From positions 10,664,001 to 10,728,000 of the forward strand of contig NC_080672.1 in NCBI RefSeq assembly GCF_030247195.1: a DNA stretch of 64,000 nt, written 5' to 3'. How positions within the stretch are numbered: position 1 is the stretch's first letter; every line of letters begins with the position of its first letter. Both the position numbers and the translations under genes were made by a program. A model generated the notes under the pieces. It saw only the letters and a list, made by a program, of their open reading frames with translations, had not been told where the DNA came from and made no database searches. Shown one piece after another: positions 34,790 through 44,500 of this stretch. The DNA is from Topomyia yanbarensis. Lineage: Eukaryota; Arthropoda; Insecta; Diptera; Culicidae.

Positions 34790-35600
34790 TAACTTTGAGC
34801 CGGAATCAGACCGCCCAAGGACCAGTCGATCCTTCTTGGTACGCCTTGATACGACACTGGATGGCGGAAAGGGGGATGAGGTGGTTATGAAAATAAGCTA
34901 ATGAGATTTGACAACTGGAAAAGTGGATTTGTAGGCTTGAGTGACAATGTAGAGATATGATGTCGGTTAGAACCACAGATTTGAGATGAGGTAATCGATA
35001 CATGCCACAAATAGCTCTATTGCAAACGGGAAAACGTACAAATACGCATATCTAAATCGCCGGAGTCTTGTTATAAGGACCAGAAGCAACTTTGATATAT
35101 AAAGCTACGTTTAAGATAAAAATAAATTTCTGTGAAAGAGGCACCGAACGACTCACTTTACCCGAAAGCTTCTTCTTGCCAATAAACATAATCGGATTTC
35201 GGTTAGACTGCCAACTCGTTCAGCTTGCGAGTGTTTCTCAAGTCAGTCGGTCTGACAGGTTCACGCTGTCATGGAGAAATTGAGAAAGACGGGAGTGTTA
35301 GGAGATACAAAAATGGAAATCAGGTGTGACCGAATCAATTTTCACAACAAAGAACTTATTGCCAAAACTAATTGCTAAAGAAACTTAATGGTGGAAATTC
35401 AATTACTTCTTATATAGATGACCGCCAACCCGCCGTCAGAATCGACGGCCCCTCGCAAGCAAACCTGCGAACCACTCGTTTGCCCGGTTTACTCAATCAT
35501 AGGGGCATTTTTTAGGTTTTTTAGGTCCGACTAAGCAGAGCAACGGCGGACAGCATACAAAGTAAAGTAAGATGACATCGCCACACTGAGCGGCAGTTTT
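34790..35600. other. Unassigned intronic DNA
   Basis: Possibly 5' sequence of the minus-strand LINE fragment up to about 35050; nothing recognisable after that. Confidence 0.3.
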
Positions 35601-35672
35601 AATTTATTCATTATATTATAAACATTTGATCTAGGCTTAAATGTTTTTTTTCAGAAATACAAACTAACCTTT

Positions 35673-35960
35673 GTTTGAACTTTGCCAATCCTTTAAAGTT
35701 GAAGTTTGAACTTTGCCAATCCTTTAAATTTTTAACCTTAGTTATGATATTTGATTTTTCATTCCTTAAAGGGCATTTTGTACAATTACAACAAAATGTT
35801 AAAAATTTGGTTTCGACTTTATATTTATCCGACATTTTGTCTTCGACATTTTGGTCTTTCGACCATTTGACCATTTGACCTTTCAACCTTTTGTATTTTT
35901 GACTTTTTGTACTTTCGACCTTTTGCCTTTCGGCCTTTCGTCCTTTTGACCATGTGCCCA
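35673..35960. repeat. Tandem duplication and TTTCGACCTTTTGACC-type minisatellite
   Basis: A 25-base unit (GTTTGAACTTTGCCAATCCT...) is present at 35673 and again at 35704. From about 35840 to 35955 the sequence is made of drifting CCTTTTG / CCTTTCG / CCATTTGA words. The minus-strand open frame of 116 codons here (rich in Lys, Ser and Gln) is a translation of this repeat and not a gene. Confidence 0.7.
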
Positions 35961-36405
35961 ATGTTTTAAATAGAATTCTCTAAGTGAAAAAGTTATCTTC
36001 TAATAATATTTTGTAAGTTACTCGCAGTATAAATTGGTGATATATCTCGGCACCTGCCGATAAACCCGCTTAGTTAGGTTCACCGCCGGTGCTAATTGAC
36101 TCACTAAACTGACATCGTTGTCGAGAGAAATCTCGCTACCGCTCAGGAATCGGATATCGGTATCGGGAGAAATTCCGCCGCCGTGGAAGCCTCAGTCCGA
36201 GTAAGTTGAGTTCACCTCCAGAGCTATCCGAGTAGATCGCGCAATATCTAAATAGCAGAAATCGGAATGGAATCATGAGCGAAATAGCTTGCTGCAATTT
36301 ACCACTGGATAATATCCGAGCGAAGTGACCAAATGATACACAGTCATCACGAGCGCGAAAAAAGCATAGAAGCAAAAGAGAAGGGGAAATCGCTACTGCG
36401 CCATG

Positions 36406-37240
36406 ATAACAATAGACGCGAAGAACGCGTTCAACATTGCTTCAGTGCAGTTATCGCCGTAGCGCTGCACAGAGTGCGAGTTCCGGACTATCTGTGCATG
36501 GTTCTGAAAAGTTACTTCCAGAACCGAGTACAAGTCTATGGAACGAACGTGGGGCACATGTCGATTAGTGTCACGGCGGGAGTACCTCAGGGCTCCATAC
36601 TCGGTCCGATGCTCTGGACTATCACGTACAACGGAGCGTCCACACTGGAACTGCCCAGGAGAATTGAGATCGTCGTCTTTGCAGATGACGGCAGAAACAC
36701 TAGGCATTGTGGAAACCTAGAAGCACGTGGTCTTCGAGTGCCCCAGGTTCGAAGAAGGTCGCAAGGGTAAGCCTGGTATGACAGTTGACAATATCGTTGA
36801 AGAGATGTGCCACGACAAGCATTTCTGGGACACTGTCAACAAAGTGGTTACGAGTATACTCTCTGAGCTGTAGAGGAAGTGGCGAAGGGACTAACGAAGT
36901 AGCTGCTCCATTGGCTAGAAAGTCGCCGTTGGAGACCAGTTGAGTAGTACGCGACGTAGCGGTTTTGGGTCGTTGGGGTGCCAGCGAACCGGACGTCAGG
37001 CTTCGCCGGAATTGCCGTACCGACTTAGATCCACCGCCGGGGACTAGATCGAGTAGACCGCGTCGAATAGCTAGGAATGGATCGTTGGGGCGCCAGTAAA
37101 CCACCGGAAGCTAAGCTTCACCTGGAATCGCTGGCCCGTTGAGTAGGCTAGATCCATCGCCGGAGATTAGACCGAGTAGTTTGGCACAAAGCGGGAAGCT
37201 AAATGGCTCACGGAAACAACCATCGGTTTTGGGAAAAATC
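36406..37240 (+). mobile_element. R1-like non-LTR retrotransposon fragment, internally deleted
   Basis: An RT palm segment (about 36413-36720) is fused directly to the ORF2 C-terminal end (36724-36870), followed by a 3' untranslated region with two tandem copies of a ~110-bp unit (36968-37056 and 37079-37179, GGTCGTTGGGGTGCCAG and GGATCGTTGGGGCGCCAG). It is GC-rich compared with its surroundings. The R1 group is suggested by the KNAFN, VPDYL, SYF, TAGVPQGSILGP and FADD spacing. Confidence 0.75.
36413..36870 (+). pseudogene. R1-like reverse transcriptase, palm fused to C-terminal tail
   Basis: Reads KNAFNIAS, then after a frame change VALHRVRVPDYLCMVLKSYF, TAGVPQGSILGPMLW, and VVFADDGRNT, which contains the catalytic FADD. 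About 36715 the frame and sequence jump to KHVVFECPRFEEGRKG, a His/Cys-containing tail, ending VTSILSEL stop. In the parent family several hundred residues separate FADD from the C-terminal Cys/His block, so there is a large internal deletion. Not active. Confidence 0.75.
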
Positions 37241-37496
37241 TACCACCGGGGAATTCACAGTAGGGTAGATTAGCTGCCTTGGAATATCCGACAACATCGA
37301 CGTGGACAAGGGGTGCTGCGCATTCCACACGAGCAAATTGCCTGCCAAATCATGATTTTTTGGCAAACTTATACAGTTTCTTATACTTACTAACTATCTC
37401 AGAAACGTTCCACTTATAACGAGCAGTGAAGAAAAATTAATTCAGGAAGCTTCCGCACATGTGATTACCCCACTGTATTCTGTCGTAAATCGGCGC

Positions 37497-37608
37497 CTAC
37501 TTTCAAGGAAAATTTTTATGCGAGATGCGAAAAATATTAAGAACAAAGACAAAAGTCTTTGTTCTTAACATTTTTTGCATCTCGCATAAAAATTTTCCTT
37601 AAAAGTAG
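37497..37608. repeat. 112-bp snapback hairpin with 54-bp arms
   Basis: Bases 37497-37550 pair with 37555-37608 at 51 of 54 positions around a 4-base loop (AAAA). A transcript of either strand would be a long, almost perfect RNA hairpin. It could be a MITE remnant or a palindrome made by a replication error. No flanking duplication was recognised. Confidence 0.9.
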
Positions 37609-37757
37609 TTCCCATACCACGTATTGGGATCACTCTTGAAAGCTTGGATTACCCGCTTGTGACCATTTACACAACTTGGAAAACTATTTAAGATAATTTT
37701 TCCTTCCAATCGACGGTCAAATGTTCGTTGTACCGTTCAAAAACACGACTTACTGTA

Positions 37758-38071
37758 CACACCTAGAAAAAATAGTGTAAATTTACGTCTCCTGACCATG
37801 ACATATACGAGCATCAAAAATGACTTAGTTTTACGTTTGATTTTAATTTTACATGACGTTTAATTTCGTAAATCATGTAATTTTACTCCACATACAGCGT
37901 TTGTTCTGAATGGTAGGAAGTGTAATTTTAAGTCATTGCGCATGTAAAGTATATGTTTCATGTAAAATTAAATGGAACACGGTAATGTTCTGTCGTTTCG
38001 TAAATTACGGTTTGTTGAATTGTGTCATGTTTGCAATTACGTCAACGATAAAATTCAGATTTTTTTGGTGT
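37758..38071. mobile_element. TA-flanked MITE, 314 bp (Tc1/mariner-like)
   Basis: Ends CACACCTAGAAAAAAT on the left and, reverse-complemented, CACACCAAAAAAAT on the right, flanked by TA at 37756-37757 and 38072-38073. The inside is rich in TTTACGT / GTAAAT words in both orientations. TA duplication and short inverted ends suggest a Tc1/mariner-derived non-autonomous element. Open frames across it have no known domain. Confidence 0.6.
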
Positions 38072-38073
38072 GT

Positions 38074-38870
38074 AGATTGGACCATACCCAGCTTCTTACT
38101 AATGCACAGTGTTTTTTTCTCTTCAAAATCGTGCCATCTATTATTAATTACGCCTAAATCGTTAGATTTGGGTCAATGATGTCTTCGGAGAAATTTGTGA
38201 ACATTACAAGCCCTTTCATATGGTGTTGTTATTTTGATGATTAATCTCCCTAAAAGTGAGATATACATACCAACTTTCTTGCAAGTGCATATATCAAAAA
38301 TTATGTCTTTAGCAAAATTGTAGAGTAAGCTTTTGCTAACAACTTTGCTGAAGACACAAAGTCTTCATCTTTAATATCTTCAATATTATTGCTGGTTGTT
38401 TGTGGATGAACCCTTTAAAGCTAATTCATCACTGTAACTTTTAAATATCATTCTGACAAGTTCGGTATGATCCGCAAAATGGTTTGAATTATCAAAATGG
38501 ACACCTTTCTATATTACAACAACGGCTTATCTATGGTATTTTCTAAATTATTTTGCAATTTTTGAAAAATAAAGTCTTTCAAATGGTGATTGGTTGTTAG
38601 CGTGGAAATGGTTGAGTTTACGTAAATAGTGTTTTCGGGCTACTTATCAAATATTGCAAGGTCTGTCATTTGCTGCTATGATTTTTGTGATTAATCATCC
38701 TATAAGTGAGATTTTTCAACACATTTTTTTCGGTAGAAGAAATGAAGTCTCTTCTTGTAATGCTTAAGAAGTTATAGCTCGTTATATTTGGATGTCCCAA
38801 AAAAAAATATTTTTTGAGAATATCCTTTTTCCTTTTTATTTCGACGACTATGACTAACACATTTTCTTTT
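38074..38870. other. Unassigned repeat-like intronic DNA
   Basis: Contains phrases such as GTGAGATATACATACCAAC and TTGCTGAAGACACAAAG that look like dispersed-repeat sequence. Similar wording is present at 48100-48400, on the other side of the BEL element. No coding content. Confidence 0.35.
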
Positions 38871-38871
38871 T

Positions 38872-40152
38872 TACATTTTGATGACATTAAATTAGCTAGA
38901 GATTACTGGGTAGGGTAAGTTATGAAAATTAGAGCAATAGTACTCAAGTTAGAGTAAGGATGTGAAGTATACGGATCGGAAAACTATAAGTGGCAGGCTT
39001 AATATCTTACAGGCTTAACTTTTGTCTTCTGCTGATGAGGGTCGAGCTTAGGCAGCATACCTACAAATCACCCGGCATTCGGAAGGCAAATAGAGATGAA
39101 CAGCAGAAATCATCATTGATTGATGCTAATCGCCGACAGGTTTTCTTCAGTGGATATCTTGCGTGGCTTTTCTTTTGTCGGTTCTCACGGTATGATGGAA
39201 AAGTCTGTCTGTGCCAGGAGACATGCTGGTGATCTCGGGTGATTCGTAGTTATGCTGCTTAAGCTCGACCCTCATCAGCAGAAGACAAAAGTTAAGCCCG
39301 TAAGATATGTTGAGGTCGGCCAAAAAATCGATTTTTTTTTATTCTTCTATCGTATAGCTCAGGTTCTTAAGAATGTTATCTTAAATTTTTATAGAGATCG
39401 GAGCAGTGGGGGCAAAGTTATAGCGTTATTCATCTTGCTCTCTTATGGAGGTGTTGCCTATACTTGAAACTTTGAACGCGATTATCTCGAAATCATGTTT
39501 CCCAAAAGCGTCTTTGCGGTGCCTAAGATTGCCGGAAAAGTTTTCAACCGATCTCAAAACTTTTTTTTTATTTGTTCGTAATTTGACTGCCGTGTCCTTG
39601 AATGATTCCATTTTTTTTCGTCAAAATTTTCATATTATTGTTATGAATCCTTTAATAATTTTTTTCAGGTGAAAATAGTGATTTTTTTTGGAAAAATCGT
39701 CCCCGTTTCCAAAAAGAAGAATTTTTTTAATCGATCGTTCAAGGACACCACAGGTACATATACTAATGTTTTTTTTTAGTTTGATGGTTTCTGTTGAGCT
39801 GTTGGACTGGAATCGTAGTCACATAGTCTTTGAAAAAAAACGCGTTTTGCGGAAATTGCTATGCTTCGACAATTATCAATATTTTTTTATTTTCTCAAGT
39901 GGATTTTGCAAATTGGACATTGTACTACGCTACGCATAAAAATATGGCTTAAATTTATAAAGATTCAAACTTTTCCCTTTTTTCCCGCATCTCGACATAT
40001 ATAACCCCTTAAGCCTGTTCCAATAACCCTGTCACTTCTAGTTTTCTGATCTGTATGCTACACATCCTTGCTCTCACTTGAGTACAGTGGCTCTAATTTT
40101 CATAACTTTCCCTACCTAGTAATCTCTAGCTAGTTTAATGTCGTTAAATGTA
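38872..40152. mobile_element. Long inverted-repeat element with ~127-bp arms
   Basis: The left arm 38872-38999 (TACATTTTGATGACATTAAA, GCTAGAGATTACTGGGTAGG) matches the reverse complement of 40026-40152 at roughly 80-85 percent by eye. The interior holds a second hairpin element (39002-39308) and low-complexity T-rich DNA with no coding capacity. It is likely a non-autonomous DNA transposon; no target duplication could be fixed because the BEL element begins only 12 bases beyond the right arm. Confidence 0.65.
39002..39308. repeat. Inner hairpin element, 57-bp arms
   Basis: 39002-39058 pairs with 39252-39308 at 55 of 57 positions, with a 193-base loop. TA lies at each CAGGCTTAAC/GTTAAGCC(C)G boundary, so insertion of a TA-specific MITE is possible, though the pairing extends past the TA. 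Confidence 0.8.
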
Positions 40153-40164
40153 TTTTAGTATATC

Positions 40165-40534
40165 TGTTGATGACACTCCGCACTGGTTCACTTTTCGTCG
40201 ATTTTGTAGATAGAAACTCGCGTGTGACTTTAAACTACGGACTTTATTGAACTGAACCTGCTTTATTAATATTTGCATGCACTGGTTTTATTGTACTTGA
40301 CTCGTTGATAATGTGGTAACGACTAAAATGTATATCCTATATCCCGTACTACCTAGCCTACGATCAGTGATCGGTGATAACGAGAGCAAGAGAGGATCGA
40401 GAGAATGATAAGCCGAAGCTATATTCACCACAGCACTCTGCGCTTGGTCTTCTGTGGCTGCTAGGTATCGCCTTAGTAGCTTTTAGGCGATCATGTCGCG
40501 TCCCTAAACTACTCTTCTCTTCGTTGCTCCAATA
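40165..40534 (-). repeat. BEL/Pao 3' LTR
   Basis: 370 bp, TGTTGATGAC to CTCCAATA on the plus strand. It matches the other LTR except at the second-last base, so on the minus strand it begins TATTGG rather than TGTTGG. It contains AATAAA in minus-strand sense (plus-strand TTTATT at 40243-40248). Confidence 0.93.
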
Positions 40535-41514
40535 TCACCGGCCGCCTTGAAATGACCAACAATTTCAACTGAACTATTTAGTACAATAATAATTTGTCTT
40601 ATGATCTAACAATGAGTGATTTTTGTATATCTAATTCTGCACAGTTCATACATAAATTCTAACGCTGTAGGTATTGTACCGCCTTAAATACGTGAACGTT
40701 GAGAACACGATCTTATCCGCAAAAATTTCATTTGAACGATGACGAGTCGGCGTTTGAATGATGACGATTAGACTGATATTTACTTCCTTCCTTGATGCTC
40801 AAATCATATTGGAACCTGTTGATGGTGGACTGTATGTGTAGTTGATGTTCTCATGAGACGATTCAGCTCAAGCCTCGGATGAGGCACCCAACGGACCATA
40901 TCTCTGGAATCAGATGAGAGGCGATTTTTTACTCAATAATAAAATGAAACAAAACGACTTCCCTGAAGCGGTGGCTATGCGCCACCGCAGGCGCGCATTG
41001 CGCCGCTGACGTTGCGTTCAGCATATCCCATGCGAACGTTACACTAGGGTGATTCTGATGACAATAGATGGCCTCGTACTGCTTGTTCGTCCAATAGTTC
41101 TGAAGGTTTCTGAATAGCGTCTCCCGTTCGTCTCGTTCTTGAAGTGGTCCTATCAATAAATGAGAGTGTTGCTTTCTCAAAGTATAGCGAATGATATCGT
41201 TACGTAACTGCGCGTGGAGGTTCCTCAACCTCCACTGGAAACTAGTCGCCTTGTATATATAATAATTTAACGGCAACTCTGGATTTGAATTCGACCAAAA
41301 CGCGTGACAATGTTTGTGGTCTTCTTTGGTGCGATGAGTGTATGTGTGGATGGCATATTTGATGCGACGGTCAGCGACCGTCGGCGGATGCGGACGAAGC
41401 TATGGGAGATGGACATTCCTTTAACTTTTTGGTAGAACATTTAACAAAAATTACTTAACTGGAGTGCGGAGACCGGGTGGCCTCCGCGGGCGCGTTGCGC
41501 CTTCCTTGAAAGAA
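40535..41514 (-). other. BEL/Pao 3' spacer with two GC-rich paired stem-loops
   Basis: About 980 bp between pol and the 3' LTR. It holds an open frame of 115 codons (41276-40929, MPLNYYIYKATSFQWRLRNL) with no known domain. Two similar GC-rich structures are at 40968-41006 (stem GCGGTGGC/GCCACCGC, then GCGCGCATTGCGC) and 41466-41501 (GCGGAG/CTCCGC, then GGCGCGTTGCGCC). The last bases before the LTR should include the polypurine tract but are only partly purine-rich. Confidence 0.65.
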
Positions 41515-44500
41515 CTATTGCGTCCTTTGATTGTTAGCAGTTAGTGATTCGTTGTCCTGTATTGGCAAGACACAAATTTTCGAAATGGCCCTTGTGAACA
41601 GTCCGTCCTTGGTTTTAACTACCACAACTCGAACCTTTACATCGTCTCCAGTATGTGCGTTGACAATTCGTCCAAGGGACCATCGCAGTGGTGGTTGGTT
41701 ATCGTCCTTTACCAAGACCATCATCCCTTCGGTAAGATTGTTTTGCTGTGTGGTCCATTTTGTGCGATTTTGTAAATTTGATAAGTACGATGTGGACCAC
41801 TTTTTCCAAATGGTTTGCAGGTATCTCTGGACTCTTTGCCATCTCGACAAGGTATTTTCTCGCAGAGCTTCCAACGAAGGCTCTAGTATAGCTGACATCG
41901 GACGATGAACAAGGAAGTGTCCCGGGGTGAGTACCTCCAAATCCGTGGGGTCGTTGCTAACAGGGGTCAATGGACGACTGTTTAGACATGCTTCGATCTG
42001 GGTTAGTAATGTATAGAACTCGTCCGGTGTAACAATATCAGTCCCGAGTGTTCGCTTCAGATGATATTTCATGGGCTTAACCGCTGCTTCCCATAGGCCT
42101 CCGAAGTTGGGAGACCGGGGTGGAATAAACTTGAAGTTGATACCTTCACTCGCTGCAGCTTGGGGAATCGAATTCGTGAATGCCTGTGAGTTGAATAATC
42201 GACGGAGTTGATCCAATTCTCTTTTTGCTCCCACAAAATATCTGGCGTTGTCACACATCACGATCTCTGGTCGTCCTCGTCGAGCAACTAAACGGCGAAG
42301 AGCTGCTATGAAGCCATCTGTTGTTTGGTCGGATACCATCTCAAGATGAATAGCCTTAGTGACTAGACAAATAAAGATTACCACGTAGCAAATTCGAACA
42401 TCAGTCTTGCGGTGTGGAAAGCGAATTTTGAAGGGACCACAATAGTCTACGCCTACTCGGGTAAATGGAGGGGCCGGACATACTCGTTCTGGTGGCAAGT
42501 CGCCCATGACTTGTTCTTGAAGCCTTGGCCGTGTGCGGAAACAGCGCACGCAGTTTCGTACCACCTTTCTGCATAAACTCCTCAAATGAAGAGGCCAAAA
42601 CCGTTCTCGTATGCTGGCAATCAAAAGTTGTTGACCAGCGTGTAGATATATAAGATGATAGTGATTAGCAATGAGAAGAGTAAGTGGATGACGATTATCC
42701 AAAATCATTGGATGTTTTCTGCTAGGGGAAACGAGTGCGTTTTCCAGCCTTCCACCTACGACGACTATTCCTGCCGTCAATTTTGGACGAAGCGAAATTA
42801 GACGAGATGATGAGTTAACTTCGCCTTTTAACGAGAGCTGCGTAATCTCTTCTCCAAAGCTTTCCTTCTGTGCAAGTTTTACGAGTTGCAACAAGGTTTC
42901 CTCTCGTTCTTGGAATGACAAGTATCCTGTTTTCCTATTATCGAAGTTTCTACAGTTAAAAGCAAATCTTCGGCACAGAGCTGCAATTCGAATTAGCGCT
43001 GTTAATGTTGATCGTAGCTTGAAGATTTCATTTGGTTGATGATGTTGAACTGGCGTAGCGACAACGGGCTTCTCCTCCAGTAGCGTTTGATCAACCTCTC
43101 TGACGTCTGTTAGTGCTGTCATGGGCCACACCCTTCTTGGCCGGAGTAACCATTCAGGCCCATCCCACCATACACGATATTCTGCTAGCTGATCGGGTGT
43201 CATTCCGCGTGATATGACGTCTGCGGGATTTTCGGATCCGGCAATGTGGTTCCAAACACCAGATCGAGTCAAATGTTGGATCTCCGACACTCTGTTCGCC
43301 ACAAATGCTTGCCATCGGGATGGCGACGAGGCTAACCAGCATTTGACAATGGTAGAGTCTGTCCAAAAGAACGGTTGAGCTGAGATGCCAAGACTGTTGA
43401 CCACCTTTTCATATAGATGACTTAGAACAAGGGCAGATGACAGCTCCAAACGCGGAATAGTCATCTTCTTTTTTGTGCGTTGAACATCGTCAAGTGGAGC
43501 AACTCTGGACTTTGCGGTGATTAGCCTGACCGATACAAGACCATCGTACGTCGTGCATCGAAGATAGATGCATGCTCCGTACGCCTTTTCTGATGCGTCA
43601 CAAAACCCATGAATTTCTGCTGAAATCGTATCATTGCCAAAAGCGAGCCAACGAGGTACCTTGAGGGTGGAAAGTCCAATCAAGTTGCGTCGAAATTCCA
43701 GCCACCAGTGCTGAAGTTCCTCGCAGAGTGTTTCTGTCCAGGAACATTTCTGTTTCCAGAGATCCTGGAGAAATATCTTGGCTTGGACTACTACTGACCC
43801 TACCAGTCCGAGAGGATCGAAAAGGCGGGCAAAATCGGACAAAATGATGCGCTTGTTGATCTCAGTAGAATCGTTCCACTGAGGCACAGAGAATCGAAAA
43901 TAGTCCGAGCTGGGTTCCCACGAAAGCCCTAGGGTTTTAATAGTCGATTTCGAGGAGTCCAGTTCCAGGGACGTACGATCGTCCTTAAGAATTTCAGGAA
44001 TGGCTGCCAATATTTCAGAGCTGTTCGAACTCCATTTTCTGAGAGTGAATCCCGCAGGATGCAGAAGTTCATTCATTTCACCGTATATTTTGATGCCATC
44101 TTCTACGCTTTCTGCTCCAGACAGCATATCGTCAACATAGAAGTCCTTCAGCAAAATCTTCGAAGCTGTCGGATGTAATTCAGCTCCGTTTTCTGCTAGG
44201 CGCTGGAGGCACTTGGTGGCCAGATATGGTGCCGATGATGTCCCGTAGGTGACGGTCGTGAGTTCGAATGTCCGAATTGGCTCAGATGGGGAGTCTCTCC
44301 ACAATATCCTTTGGAATCGATGATCATTCGAAGCGATGTTGACCATCCTATACATTTTGGCTATGTCAGCCACGATGGCAAACTTGTGGATACGGAAACG
44401 GATTACCGTAGAAAGTAGGTCTTCTTGAACAACTGGTCCTACCATTAAGGCATCATTGAGAGACACGCCTGACATTGTGGAACAGGATGCGTTAAAGACT

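Noticed and set aside
35611..35961. 116-codon minus-strand frame rich in Lys/Gln/Ser
   Set aside because: It is a translation of a drifting CCTTTTG/CCATTTGA minisatellite.
40929..41276. 115-codon frame after BEL pol as a possible env gene
   Set aside because: No signal peptide, membrane segment or glycosylation pattern; it overlaps the GC-rich stem-loops. Kept only as part of the 3' spacer.
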